NCBI GenBank assembly: GCA_963681505.1
Contig: OY811979.1
Span: 9,709,215 to 9,773,214 of the forward strand
Origin: Eunapius fragilis
Lineage: Eukaryota; Porifera; Demospongiae; Spongillida; Spongillidae
Length of the DNA: 64,000 nucleotides
Reading direction: 5' to 3'
Within the stretch, counting starts at the first letter, position 1. Every line of letters starts with the position of its first letter. The notes under the pieces were generated by a model that searched no databases, was not told the DNA's origin, and saw nothing but the letters and a program-made list of their open reading frames with translations. A program made the translations under genes and the position numbers. This document shows, in pieces, positions 46,371 to 59,408 of the stretch.

Positions 46371-47529
46371 TTTAACGTCACTTCAAAACTGAAAATGAGA
46401 TAGCTTGTATGTTGTTGTGCAAATTAATCTTAACAACTAATTCGCGGTCCTGTGTGCGTGTTTGCTCCAAAGGTACCGTATTTAGTGTATCTGATCAACC
46501 TCATTAACGTTCTGTAACCTAGCTTCTTTATGTATAAGTTAGGCCTTCAAAAAATGGTCATTGTGCACACTTGAAAAACTTGATTTCCAGCAATGTAATA
46601 AAAACTATATATTTATTCTACCAGGTGTCTATGGAGAGCTGGATACCATAACAAAAAATACTAATGAACAATGGGTTAAATCCCTGCATGGCCACTGGTC
46701 AGGGTTGTGGTTCATACTCAGGACAGCAATGGGGTAAATTCCTGGTCACTGGTCATGTGATATCTGGGTGGGGGGTCCACAATGGGTTATATCACTGGTC
46801 TCTGGTCATGTGTGATACCTGGGTGTGGTTCATACTCTAAGCAACGATGTATTAAATTAAATCCCTGGCCATTGGTCAGGGGTGGTGGGAAACAATGGGT
46901 TAAATCCCTGTCAATGAAATTAATGGCTATGGCATGCATGTGAAACTGATTTTGAGCCATGGAAGAACCATTAAAAATGGGGAGTAAATATATGTATAAT
47001 GGATGGGTTTGCAGTGATTGTATACTGTAGTCATCGAACAATAATTTTTGTCAGGTTACAAAGTTGACCCCAAAACCCAAAATTTAAATAATATTCGTAT
47101 TCTAAACCACAAGATGAAATGGATTCTATGTCACTCCCTTCTCACCCCTCTCTCTCACTCTCTTTCCCTCTCTCACTCTCACACTTTCCCTCTCTCTCTC
47201 ACTCACTCTCTCAATCTCCCTCTCTCTCTCCCTCCCTCCCTCCCTTCCTCCCTCTCTCTCTCCCTCCCTCCCTCCCTCCCTCTCTCCCTCCCTCTCTCCC
47301 TCCCTCCCTCCCTCCCTCTCTCCCTCTCTCCCTCCCTCTCTCTCGTGTCTCTTACTATCATGACTCGTGTCCATCCCAGCTTGTTACCTTTTGGTACTGG
47401 TTGTATTTATGTACTGATTCTAAATGCATAGGCATCCTCGTTCGCTTACTTTCTACACAATGATTATTGATACATACACAAATCCTACATCCCAATTTCA
47501 TCTATATAAAACTTCTATATCTTGTTCCA
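46371..47529. repeat. Shared inner segment with direct repeats and CT-rich run
   Basis: AATGGGTTAAATCCCTG-type phrases recur several times (46670-46920). A pyrimidine simple repeat fills 47135-47345. Matches 24580-25050 of copy 1. Confidence 0.75.
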
Positions 47530-48614
47530 CTCATTTTAAAATGTATGCAGTTGAGTGTGGGAGCGCAACATATTGATTAGTACATGACGTCATGTGATGT
47601 ATATCTTTATGACCAGTTAGCTGAATTCTGTTCGACCACAGACCTGTAGCTAGTAACTACTAACTTACGAAAGATTGAAGGCGCCGGGCCTTTTCTTGCT
47701 TTCTGGATTGTTTGCGTAACGGTTCTAAGACTTGTCACGCCGCCCCTTCTTTCTTTCATTCGCTTCCACGAAAATGTCACGCTCTGCACATTCAAAGCAA
47801 TATCTTGCGACTCATCTGCTTTCATTTATTATATGCACCCCTGTATTCATTATAATAGAATACAAGTGATACCTATGTACGTCACTATAGATTTATAACA
47901 AGGGGTGCATAGTACCTTTTGCATATAACATATCCTTTGCTACCGTTAATGATGTAACTAAACCAAGCTAGACAAATATATATATATTCTGGTTCAGAAG
48001 GTCATAATACAAATATAAACTATACGTCCGATCGAATGAGGGTAACGAGTATGCACTATCTTTGCTGTCTTAGCTTTCTAAGCGTATAAAGTTTCACTAA
48101 TGATACATTCGCCGTCGGAATAAAGTTCATAGAGGCCACATATACTGTCTGCTAACCGTTTCACGACGTCGACATCTCAAATAATACAGTATCGCTATCG
48201 TTACATTTAGCAGAAAGGGTGCATGTGTGCCTGTTTACTGTGTGTCGTGCTCTAACGGTAATAAAATCAAGCTTTACCTAAACACCGGCGAAATCTGTAT
48301 TCAACATAACTCCGGATCTAGTTTAGAATATCATAATATTCAGCAAAAAGTTCCTAACTTTTCTGCTATACATGAGTACTAGTGCGCTAACAAAAGGCAT
48401 AAATCGTGAACACAGGGAACGAGTATGGATTATCTCTACTGTCTTACCTTTCTAAGTGTATGAAGAGTTATTGCGTTGTATAGGTATTCGCTGGCTCTAT
48501 CCTAATACGCTTGCTAAACTGAAATAGAAGCCGCGGGTCGATCGGTGTCTTGTTAATCGTATTCACGACACATAATCCACGCATGCACCTGTGTGTGTGT
48601 GCGCGTGTGTGTGT

Positions 48615-48685
<71 letters not shown>

Positions 48686-49186
48686 AAGTTATTCATGAGG
48701 CCGGGGGAAGGTAAAGTTCATTGGCCAAGCTCGCCCATACGAAATGTGGGTGCCGCCGACATGCTAGATATAATTCAGGCTCTGTATAGTTTCTCACTCG
48801 CGTATAGTCTCGCGGAGCTAGAACCCGCAGTATATATATATGCAGCTAGGCTATAGAAGGACAACCGGGATATAGGTGTGGCTTCGTAGTTATTACAAAG
48901 CCCGATTCCATTCCGGACTCACTTCGGTTCCATACCAAAATTTCAAATTTTCGATTTTCCAAAATATTTAAATTTGACAAAACCAATAATTGAACCCATT
49001 TTACGCAATCGTTCGAATTCTCGACTTCCCAATCCAAGCTGCCATCGAAATTGAGGCGAATTACTGGCAAAATGCGATTATGTCATAAAACGAAAGATCA
49101 AGAAATGGCAATAAAATGGATAAACAAGAGTGCCATTAATAGAGAAATCGAAATGGCGGAAAGGCACACAGACCCTTGGGGGTCCG
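47530..49186. repeat. Right TIR of long-TIR element, copy 2
   Basis: Inverse of the left-flank family. It contains a GT run of about 90 bp at 48588-48681 and a roughly 150-bp segment near 48330-48470 absent from the other copies. Confidence 0.78.
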
Positions 49187-49657
49187 TGTATATTTCGGCC
49201 ATTTCAAATTCTCAATTATCAAATACTTAGAACACGATTATTTTGCATCGTAGTCTAATTATTCATTTTCATTCCGTCATAAATTTAATGCGTACCTGCG
49301 TGTTCTAAATATTGGACTGTGCGCTAGCGTACAATAATATTGTAAGTTTCAAATATTCAATTTTTGGACAAAATCATGCAAAAGTGAGATAAAATCATAA
49401 TTGAACGGAGGATGGAGTAATGGATGTCTCAGATGGAGTAATGGATGTCTCAGAACGAGGTTTATGTAAGAGCTGTCCGCTATTGTTGGGGCGATCAGCG
49501 GATGGTTTTAAGTTCAATAGAGCTACCGAAATAGTATCAGACGGAGTCGGGTAGTCAGGACAGTACTGCCATAAGGGGGCGTGTCCAAACTTAACTTTGT
49601 GGGGGAGGGGGGGAGGGGGTTCAGGCTCGTGTACTGACCAAAAAAATGGCGACGGCT
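49187..49657. other. Stretch after the long-TIR element
   Basis: It begins with a degraded inverted stub of the TIR end (GGGTCCGTGTATATTTCGGC). A direct duplication (GGATGGAGTAATGGATGTCT-like) lies at 49408-49452. No gene supported. Confidence 0.45.
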
Positions 49658-49970
49658 TTAAAATTACGTACGAACTAACTGCTTTTTACCTGCATATATT
49701 TACGGTATGCGTATGAATACAGAAAGAACAAACCGATTTAAATTTTACCTGCATTGACATTTACGGTATGCGTATGAATACAGAATGAACTAACCGATTT
49801 TAATTTTACCTGCATTGACATTTACGGTATGCGTATGAATACAGAATGACTAACCGATTTTAATTTTACCTGCGTATATATATATGTATATATATACGGT
49901 AAGCGCATGAATACAAAATGAGCAAACCGATTAAAATTTTACCTGCGCCATATACATTTACGGTATGTTT
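49658..49970. repeat. 61-bp tandem repeat, about five copies
   Basis: Units contain TACGGTATGCGTATGAATAC, ACCGATTTTAATTTTACCTG and a variable TA-rich spot. The copy near 49880 is expanded by a TATATA run. Confidence 0.85.
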
Positions 49971-51532
49971 CTTCTAGTGTCATGCATCATTTTGTTTTTG
50001 CTGTACACGATTACAAGTGTATTTCACTCATTACTATTGTCACTAGTTTTTTTTCGAGTGACAACTAAGTTTATCTAGTGACATGCACTTTTCTTTATTT
50101 GCTGTGCTGGTGAAAGTATCTACGAACTCAGCAACTTGAAGAACCTCATGTTTCCAGGGTGGCACTGTCTGTTGTTCTTCACTGCAGAAGTTCTACTGTC
50201 TATATAAGCATTTTATCCATTACTTCTTGCAGTGAACTTTGGGAGCAAACCCACCCCTGGGCACTGGTTGCAACTACCAAAGTAACACCCAACACTTGGA
50301 GGGTTACAATGCATTGCTGCAAGGTAATGCTGATAATGTATCATTGTTCCACCAGTTAACTGCTCAAGCTTACTCCCCATTTGACATTTTGGTGCAGTGA
50401 CACAGAATGTGTGCCACTAGCTCCAGCAAGAACACACTTCTTCGGCCTTAGAATAGAAAATTTGATGAATCCAATCTTGGTGTTGTGATTCACAGTAGAC
50501 CTCTCTTGTAGGTTACACGAGAGGTCTTTTTCCATAACTACCCACTACTGAAATGATGTATATTTTCCCTGGCATGACAACAGAAATTCTTTACTTCTTC
50601 AGTTATGGATGGATGGATGAACTTATCTTTGAGTTGCTTGACCAAAGCAAAACAACCTACTGCATGTTTGTGTCTAACATGCACGTACATGTTAAGCATT
50701 TGAAGACAGCACAAAGAGCCCTCGAGTTATATCACATTGTTGACCAATGCATATTGGTCTGTTGGGTGCCATGGGCAGCCCAATCATAGCAGTAAGTGTA
50801 CCGCTTCTGTCTCATTCAAGAGAAGACAATGCATGGTGCAAGCTTACAGTCAAGGGTGCTTAACGAGGTGTGTGTATGTGTGTGTGGGTGTGTGTTTGTA
50901 TACATGTATGCAGCATTGTCACGCCCTATTGTAGTCAACGGCAAGGAATTGAACAGTCAATACCTAAACAATGAGGGCTTTTTAGCACAGCTTACAGTAG
51001 CATAAACTGTGGGTTCTCAACACCTTTTAGAAATCAGATTGGCTGCTATACCTAAATCAGCTCAATGCATATGAATCCCACTAAACTATAAATCAAGAGC
51101 TACTCATGGGATGTATGTTATTTTGTGCTACTATAATTCTCACACTCACATTGGGCTGAGCAGTATGAAGCAAAGCACTGGTTGAGATGCCTTTAAAGAT
51201 AGAGGCGCAGCGTTGACTCTGTGCGGCGTAATGCGCGTTTGGCAGTATAAAAGGAGATGCCCTGGGCAGGGGGTTTCCCTTAAATCACGTGATTTCCAGC
51301 TGGTGACCTTTACGTGTGTAGGCCCAACTTATTTGAAACTGCGTAATCTCGACCAACTATAACATAGCAAACATTGCAAAGGGTATGTAAGTACGGGCCA
51401 TACAAATTTATCCAATGAGGATCGATACGCTTTTGTCACCCTGCATTATGAAACTATTGCTAGACACGAAATATGCTCCTTTTAGGTATGAGTGGTTTGA
51501 GGCTGTATACAGCGTGTGCTTGATCTAGCGCT
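49971..51532. other. Stretch with a hairpin and an unsupported frame
   Basis: An inverted repeat AGACCTCTC/GAGAGGTCT lies at 50498-50529. A 78-codon frame (50553-50789, MMYIFPGMTTEILYFFSYG) follows but matches nothing known to me, and no splice context supports it. Confidence 0.35.
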
Positions 51533-51713
51533 TTACAGTTCCAGTACAGTGGTACTGTAAGGGGGTGGTCGAGCATGGCGTTGAGGAAGATGGGGAACAT
51601 CACGGTTAGTAAAGAACTTCCTCTTAAATAGCTGCCTCCATCTTTTGAAGAAGGCTACTTTGTGTGATTCAGACCGGTAGGCCTGTACGCTTATGATGTC
51701 CCCGTTGCCATGT
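51533..51713 (-). CDS. Terminal exon with PPPY tail, unknown gene
   Basis: A minus-strand exon after acceptor TTTGCAG gives 59 residues then TAA: HGNGDIISVQAYRSESHKVA, a basic FFKRWRQLFKRKFF, and a C-terminus ARPPPYSTTVLEL. PPPY is a WW-domain ligand form, and the basic stretch could be a juxtamembrane segment of a cytoplasmic tail. Upstream exons were not found, so the family is unknown. Confidence 0.45.
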
Positions 51714-52544
51714 CTGCAAATATGAAGCACGTGTTCTTGTATATGTGTATTATACATTTTGTGAGAATGTAGATAATATTTAGACAAGGTTTAGGAGTTT
51801 TATAGTGCTCGTAAGTTAGGTTAACGTTTGAAGTTGTAAGATAGGTTTATAGACACACCATGTTTCACAACGCTGCACAGACACCATTTTACGCCCACAA
51901 ATTTGACCGCATGGCCAGCTGACCGCATCCCAGGGCAGCGCTTTTTAACCGCACCTCCATGTTTAATAAGAGAAAGTAACCATGGTGATACTGGCCGCAT
52001 ACTAACACTGTGGTGCCATGGTTACTAGCCAAATGTACGCATAAATACCATGCACCCACACACACCCAGAAACCCACACATACATAAATGCACATGCAAA
52101 TACACACAGACGCATGCACACACCACGCACACACACACACACTCATATTTCTGCACGCTTGTTTGACCAATGAATATAGCATAATGTACACAAACGACAC
52201 ACAAGGAAGTAACAGCATACATGTAACAGTCAGTTATAAAGTCAAATGTCATCCAAGGTACAAGCCGTGTTATATTAACCATAGAAATATCTATGGTTTA
52301 ACGGGTTCTGACTAAATGGATTAACTTCAAGCAGTATTTAGGACGAAGCAAAGGGAATCAGCTCATCAGACCACCTCTCATAAAGTGGATAAATAAATAG
52401 ATTCATAGTAGGTTTAATTATAGATGGTTACATAAGTGAATAAGATCACATACTTTAGATAATTCAAAATAGGAATTTATTGCGTGCATGTATATCAAAA
52501 TCAGTTGTAAAAATATAACTTTAACTTGTATATAACCTATGGGG
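51714..52544. other. Stretch without a supported gene
   Basis: A CA-rich region lies at 52050-52145, and a short inverted repeat (ATAGAAATATCTATGG) near 52281. Nothing else was recognised. Confidence 0.4.
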
Positions 52545-52760
52545 TTGAGGCAGCAAAAAAAGGCATCGTGCATATCATAAAAATTTTCCGGGAAGGAGCA
52601 TCAAAGTTTGTCGCGTGGAACTATGCATAATCATAAATTCAAGCCACTGTAAGTCTGTAACTTCACAGACTAATTTTCAGTGCGTAAGAAGTAGTAGAAA
52701 ACATAGCTGTCTCTTATAATTCGAAAACTTCGCATTTTGCTACCTCGATCCCATACTCAG
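52545..52760. repeat. Dispersed repeat, copy 2
   Basis: Matches 22660-22920 over GGTTGAGGCAGC, GGAAGGAGCATCAA and the following 120 bp with scattered changes. It ends about 60 bp before the fibre-like fossil. Confidence 0.65.
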
Positions 52761-52817
52761 CGGAATTAAGGACAGGGTCTAAAAATCGAAGGTTTTTAAC
52801 GCGGCGCGCGCGTAAAC

Positions 52818-54182
52818 ATGACGTACAATGTACGTCACATAATGAATTACGGTATCGTTTTTAGTTCTCCTATATGGTGCGCGTGCACCATCTCTAGGTT
52901 TGGGCCAAACACAATCAGGCTTGACGCCCTGAATGTAACTCACACGGGGACGGCAAACTGGGGGGACGGCACAAATCAGCCGTTAGCCACTTTAGGGCCA
53001 GGTGGACTGAGTTTTGGTCCGGGAGGTTCTGTCGCCCCTGACGTGACGCTATCACGGGTGGCAGCCTCAACTCTGAGAGCCACAGCCGATAAGTTCAGCC
53101 CTAGCGGATCAGTATGGCTCGGTGACCCAGCAGCTGCTAACCCACAGGCTCAGCTCAGCACATCTGCTCTGAGTTTTGGGCCAGGCGGAACACCAGCTGA
53201 CTTTTTGATAAGCCGGACTGGAGTGGGTAAAGCACAAATAACCTGTGACAATCTGAGCATCACAATGGGTACGGGCTACACCTTAGCTCCAGTCAGCACC
53301 ACAGTGAGCACACAGCTTATCTCTGGGCCAGGCAGATCTGTTCGCTGATCAAATCGTGTCCAGCAGGAACAATCCAGGAGGCACAGCGAGCGATCCATAC
53401 GGTTTGAGGCTAAAGCTGGCCGGAGACAGCTCCGACAGGTTGGGCGTCAAGAATCAAGGCGCCATAGCATTTGGGCCTGGGCTGAGTGTGCCTGACGTAG
53501 AGCTGAGCCGGAGTGCAACTCAGACCCTGAAATGTTCAGGAACGCTAGAGGCAGCTGAACTCAGGACCACGGCTCCGTCTGCCAGAACGGTAACCCAGAC
53601 ATTCTTCCAGTCATCTGTCACAGTGCGTACTGCAATATGGCAGGACAACGCACAAGTGTGGCAATGACTGACGGGAGCAGTACTAGCGATGACTTGTATA
53701 CCAATGGCGGCCGGCTAGTCTTTCAGAACGTCAGGGATGATGTCCTGTACAGGGTGCGATTGACAACGGCCGTGACATCTATTAGCCCTGTATTCTCAGG
53801 GACAGTGCCTGGGCCTGGAAACCTAAGAGCCGGCCAGTACGGTAGTGCTCGCTTTGCTGAGTTCCCAATCCCATCGGATTTTGATATTGTGAGCAGACTG
53901 GCGATCACGTTGTCAATAGGGACGAGTAGTGTATCAGCCACCATTATAAGTCAGAGCGTGATGACATGGGAGTTTTTAGGGAGCGACATACCAGCCTCCG
54001 CCAAGGGAACTACAGGCTATGTGCTTTCAGTAGATGGCATTTTGTTTTCAGCAGCTGACCATAACAAGCTCCGGAGTTGTGTATGGTCCGTGGACGATCC
54101 TGGAGGTGACAGAGATCCCGGTTTTCAATGCCTCACGGCTGACGGCAGACGGGCTGTATCTGCCGTGTCCATTATTATATAG
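52818..54182 (+). pseudogene. Fibre-like virus-type fossil, broken
   Basis: A GC-richer coding region on the plus strand with a repeated motif of about 40 residues (LSFGPGG, then DVTLSR or DFLISR, then a short beta-like stretch), seen at least three times. Similar FGPGG/DVxLxR repeats occur in tail-fibre proteins of viruses, where each repeat adds beta structure to a trimeric shaft. The C-terminal part is not repetitive and would suit a head domain. The region looks broken, with about two breaks, so I treat it as a fossil of a virus or virus-like element; the family is not established. A non-viral repeat protein is the main alternative. Confidence 0.45.
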
Positions 54183-54189
54183 GCTATGG

Positions 54190-54765
54190 CTAGAGAGCCG
54201 GTACCGGCAGCCTAAAAAATGGCTATAGTGCCGGTACCGGCTCTGTAGATTTAATAAATGTAGTGCCGGTACCGGTTCCGTAGACAGTTTCGGCTAGAGA
54301 ACCGGTACCGGCAGCTTACAAAATGGTTATAGTGCCGGTACCGGCTCTAGTGCCGGTACCGGTTCCGTAGACAGTTTTGGCTAGAGAACCGGTACCGGCA
54401 GCTTACAAAATGGTTATAGTGCCGGTACCGGCTCTGTAGATATAATAAATGTAGTGCCGGTACCGGTTCCGTAGACAGTTTTGGCTAGAGAACCGGTACC
54501 GGCAGCTTACAAAATGGTTATAGTGCCGGTATACCGGTTCTGTAGATTTAATAAATGTAGTGCCGGTACCGGTTCCGTAGACAGTTTTGGCTAGAGAACC
54601 GGTACCGGCAGCTTACAAAATGGTTATAGTGCCGGTACCGGCTCTGTAGATATAATAATTGTAGTGCCGGTACCGGGTCCGTAAACAGTTTTGGCTGGAA
54701 AATCGGTACCGGTTCTCTTGCTGCAATACCGCAAGTAGCCGGTACCGGGTATGTAGTAATAACAC
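54190..54765. repeat. CCGGTACCGG array (left side of MULE)
   Basis: About seventeen CCGGTACCGG-type palindromes. A longer unit of about 105-130 bp (AGAGAACCGGTACCGGCAGC, GTGCCGGTACCGGCTCTG, GTGCCGGTACCGGTTCCG) repeats four to five times. Two related motifs sit at 59508-59552, on the far side of the MULE. Confidence 0.92.
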
Positions 54766-55011
54766 AGATATAGTTATAAGACGGCACCATTGCACTATGC
54801 ATATATGTACTCATCGTGCACCGGCCGTAGGTTCTAAGTCCCCTGTCTCTCCAGGAAAAGGCTGTTAGCTAGATCCTACATTGTGGAGTCACATGCCTTT
54901 TGATGATCAGGTGTGAGATATTTCACTGAAAAAAAGTCCACATTTCGTTTTCATAAAAAGTACACATCTGAAACCATATGACCGCATATACATAAAAGAC
55001 ACACAATGAGT

Positions 55012-58000
55012 TTAGTTTGCATTTAAATTCACCAACATTTTCTTTCCTCTGCACCTAACAACTTTGTCACTTGTTATTGGAAATGGCTTGAGACATTGGA
55101 CCTCATAACATTGCAAAAGGTGAGTTCGCATCTGTTCTTCTTCAAAGCTCAGCAGACATAAATCATCACCATCAGCCGCAGCATTAAAGGTCATAGATCC
55201 TTTCTTCTGCTGTTGCACTGGCAAGCAATGTATTGTTACCACATTATCCTCTGAAGTGTTCTGAAATAAGACTCTTATGGATTCTTCCAAGGTTTGTGTC
55301 AGTTTGTCACTGGCCAGGCTGTCACATAAATACAGCTTTCCTTCTGCGTACACTACTGTAACCCAGTGGTAGTGTCCATTGTAAAGAATCTGAATAGCTT
55401 TAGGGACAAGAATATAGGCACCCATATCATGTGTGCATGCAAGTATTTCAAACTTACCATTTCCATTCCCATTCACAGGAACGATTTGGCAGAGAAGTGT
55501 TGACTGACATCCCTGCAGTTGAGGAAACTGTTGCTGTATCAAATTTTGAGCTGCCATCATATGTGTATCTTCTAGCATCTTCCCGTTTTGCAGGTGTTCT
55601 ATATCACTTGGTCTTAATCCCAAAGTTGATACACATCTGAGTATGGTCACTGCCTGCAACAGTTATCAAAACTTAACACTACAATTCATATAGTAAAAAA
55701 GCATGCACCTCATATATTTACCTCAATTAATCCTTTTGGACCATGGAGTCCTAAATTCGTGTAAGTAAACATCATAATTGACTTGGCACTTACTCTTGGT
55801 TCTCATTTTCACCACATCATTATAAACTCCTATGCATCACCTGCAATACCAGTACCGAACTTTGGGTTTGGATTTTAGTGCCACACAGCAAAGATGATAC
55901 CAGCATAGACAGAGCTCACAAAGTACTGATGGAGACTCATCAGCATCATGATTGCAACATTTGCAGGTGAAAAAGAAATCTGCTATTTTTAGTTTTACAG
56001 CTCCAGTCACTGTTTGCCAAGCATCCTTGCTAAAGTACTTCCGAATGAGGTGTATATCAATATTTTTGTCCAAAACGGCATCAGTTATTTTCTCAGGGCT
56101 TATCTGAACTTCATTTTGTTTAATCATTTGTTTTTCCCATCAAGGACTGCTAATGCAATTTTCTTTTCTACAAACCACTGTAGCATAACTAGACAGATAC
56201 ATTCAATTAGCCATACTAGTGTTGGTCACACAACCACAACAGGTAAACTAAACCTACTGTTTTCCTTTATAGACGTATGAAGCTTTGCAAATGGTTTTGG
56301 CTTGGTACTCTTTGAATTCTAAGATGGCAAGCCAACCACCGTGACTTCATGCCCCTTAGGTCGACCTCTCTTTTGAAGAATTGGTGGAATCTTTATGCCT
56401 ACACAATTAATTTCACACCATACATTGCATTGGTTTCCCCAATTAAACTTACTCTGCAAGCAAATTTCATTTTCTTCAACACTCTTTTTTTCAGTGTGCC
56501 AAGTTTGATGTTCTTCTTCAATGTCAATTTTTACTTCAGCATCTGGAACACACATGACAGAATGCATAAAACATACATGTGACATAAAATGATATTAGCA
56601 TGCGTACCAGGTGTATCATCCTTTTCTTCAGCTGGAATCTCGTTAACAATTTCGCCTTTTATAAATTGAATTGTATTATAATGCCTTCATAGTACACACA
56701 CACATAAAATCTTACTTGCAGTTTGCCACTGCACAATTTCATCTTCAGTGTCACTGATTTCATCAGCAATAGCACACCCTCAAACAATGCTAAAAATAAC
56801 CTTATACATACCTTGACTAGTCTCATGGTTGTCTGTTACATTGTGAACTCGTTACTTTGATCTGCATGTATCAAACATTGTACAGAGCTTTAAAAGACCT
56901 TTGTTTATGTACCTTTTCTAATTCCACTTTATCAACAGCACACAATGACATAAAAGAATTTACACAAGGCACATAAACACACCTTTTCCTGGCAATTGAT
57001 TTTCATCTCCTATATTATCATGTTGCTCAATTCTCAATCATACAATGCATGCATACATCATACCATAAACAAGTGTGACACTCAACTGCTGTTCCCATGC
57101 GTTAATCAGCCGTTCCAACAACTCACATCGACCAAAAAGTCTGAATATGAGCTTTCGGAGGCCAGCGAAGCTAACTTTGTTGTAATAGTGGAGACTTTGT
57201 GAAATTTTTCAAACTGCAATATGGACAGAAGATTTAAATCAAGTGCATGCATGAAATATAATGTAATGTACCTGAGACAATACTTTTATGCGTTTTTCTG
57301 GAAGTGGAACAACACTAACTTGTGCAGAATTTGAATGTGATGCACCCTTCGTCAAAACCACACGCTGATTGGACTCACATTACTGCATAGTCCAACGTTG
57401 ATCACAAATACATTCATCAAAAAGATCTAGTCCTAGGGTCTCTCTCACAAAGAAAATGTGGCAACATGGCAATTTCATAGATACCCATAAGCGGCAGCAA
57501 CATTGATTGATTGTAACATTTTTGAAAATATGGGTGGGCGTGACCCCCATTCTGACTTCATACACTTCGGAGTTACAGCTATGCATTACTATTACAACTT
57601 GCTTCCTGAGGTGAAGCTGTTTTTCAACAAACTTGTAAGCATATTGAGTTAGGTATCGCATATACTTGGTTGAATATACATCAGCAGCTGAGTGAAATGT
57701 TGTAGGAACCTTTTGTCAACAGAGTGCAGCTTTGTGATCTCTTTCACATCTCAAGACTCTCAAAATCAAAAAGAACTTGTCCACAAATTCTTCAAGTGAG
57801 GAATATCGTGAGATTACAGACTTAAGTTTGGCATTAATACTTTCTAGTCTATTGTTTGTAGTGTTAAAAAAATTTCCAGTGGTGTATTTTAAACCCATTG
57901 ACCGCTGATCTCTAATTGAATGCCACTGCTCATTGAAATAATTCAGCACAGCAATAGGAGCATTCACTTGAAAGTTATGGTATAGGTCCATGTATTCATC

Positions 58001-59408
58001 CTCATCATGTGCATATGCCATCTGCTGCATTATCTCTAGACAGAGATTTCATTGTCCACTGGTTATCCCCATTTTTTCTAGGGTCACTTCACAGCGAAAT
58101 GAGTGCAATGTATGAAATAGACAAATCACAAGTCTAGCTGATGGAATCTGTGCAGAGAATACTGATCATTCAGTTACATCTTTGTCAGTCATGATTACGC
58201 GAACATGTTCCCATGAGGAATTGTGCTTTTTGAACAGATCAACCATTTTGGAAAATGTACTGTCTGTTTCTTGTAACACCATAAATGCTGCTACAATTTC
58301 ACTCTGTCCATTGCCATCTTCAACCAACATTATATAAAGAGGAAAACGAAGCTCAATAAGTTTATATGTCGCATCAACACAAACTAGCTCAGGATAGGAA
58401 GAAAAACATTGCCTCATTTCATGATCTTGGAAATAAATTCCTTGCAAAACATTGTCATTGTCAACTATGACATCTACACATGCACCTGCAAGTAAAAACA
58501 TGCTACTAGTATAAAATTCACAGAGCAAATAAGACAATATTATATTGTACAACTGTATATGTATAAATAAATGTGTAAGTATTTTATGTATTTTACAAAG
58601 GCCATTAACATACCATCTAAGCAAAACATTATTAACGTACCATATCTCTCAGTTAGCTTACGCACTGTTTCAGTTAAGTCATTCCTAGTATTTTTTATGA
58701 TCTTGCTTTGTTGATATGTTTGAAATATCTTTCAGAGTAACAATTTTTCCTGACATCTGCTCTAACTTATCTTTAACCATCTTTTTGTTTGCCTTCAAAC
58801 TTAATAGCCTCTCAACTTCCATTGTTTCCTCCTTGGACAATTGTCGTTGGTGTGGCAACATGTCAAACAAGCCCGGCCCTGTATGTTGACGGTAGTAAAG
58901 AACAAGTTATAAACATGTGAAACATATTACTTATCCAATAATTTTTTTCTCTCATGGTTGTGATGAGCAATGAAATTCTTCACCTCTAACGAATTTCCAT
59001 CCTCGGAGGCACGAAGAGAAAGTTCCATGGGACAATTTTGCCAAAACGTTCTATAGGACTTACCATCAACACGATGAATAAGATCATTAATAAAACCTAC
59101 GAAGTCGCACGCTTTCCATTGCCGCGAGGTTTGAACTTTTTGCCTCCATGTATACAAGCGTATGTAATTTCGTAGTACTTGATCTGACTGCAAAGATACC
59201 TTCTCACGGGCTTTTTGGCTGCTGTAACTATTCGTGAATCTCGTATACAAAGTTTTACGAACTCTAGTTCCTCGTAGCGATGTACTTTGGCCTGTAATTC
59301 ATCAAATGATTTGAACTTGTCACGAACTGACGTTGCTTCCATTCCGTCCACATCCACACGTGTGTCTTGTATCACGTGACCACGAATTATAAATGGTGAT
59401 TTATGCAT
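55012..59408 (-). pseudogene. MULE-type transposase with SWIM, PHD and Ulp1-like parts
   Basis: A minus-strand multi-exon gene. From 59408: SFDELQAKVHRYEELEF and YYEITYACIHGGKKF (FAR1/FLYWCH-like DNA-binding start), a short intron near 59128-59071, then HHNHERKK. The MULE core follows: CVDATYKL (first Asp), MTDKDVTE (second Asp), the CLFH motif, and TTNNRLESINAKLKSV. A SWIM finger follows at 57600-57380 (CRLWVSMKLPCCHIFFVRET). Then PILQKRGRPKGHEVTVVGLP (AT-hook-like), a PHD-type finger (CNHDADESPSVLCELCLCWY, H, C), and a Ulp1-like domain (GHYHWVTVVY, YLCDSLAS, VQQQ) at 55659-55012. Two in-frame TGA codons (near 58165 and 58060) replace expected Arg codons, and the protease lacks its DCG segment. 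Decayed copy. Confidence 0.8.

Larger units (their letters stand above)
44433..49186. mobile_element. Long-TIR transposon, copy 2
   Basis: The left flank 44433-45015 (truncated at its CA run) and right flank 47530-49186 are inverted copies of the flanks of copy 1. Between them are a LINE fragment (45016-46115), the older LINE tail (46160-46370) and the shared inner segment 46540-47410. The outer right end reads GGCGGAAAGGCACACAGACC and then meets a degraded inverted stub. No transposase is visible. Confidence 0.78.

Noticed and set aside
47119-47431. Ser/Pro/Leu-rich frames (also 24766-25044)
   Set aside because: Translations of a pyrimidine simple repeat.
50553-50789. 78-codon frame MMYIFPGMTTEIL
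   Set aside because: No homology I recognise and no splice or promoter support.
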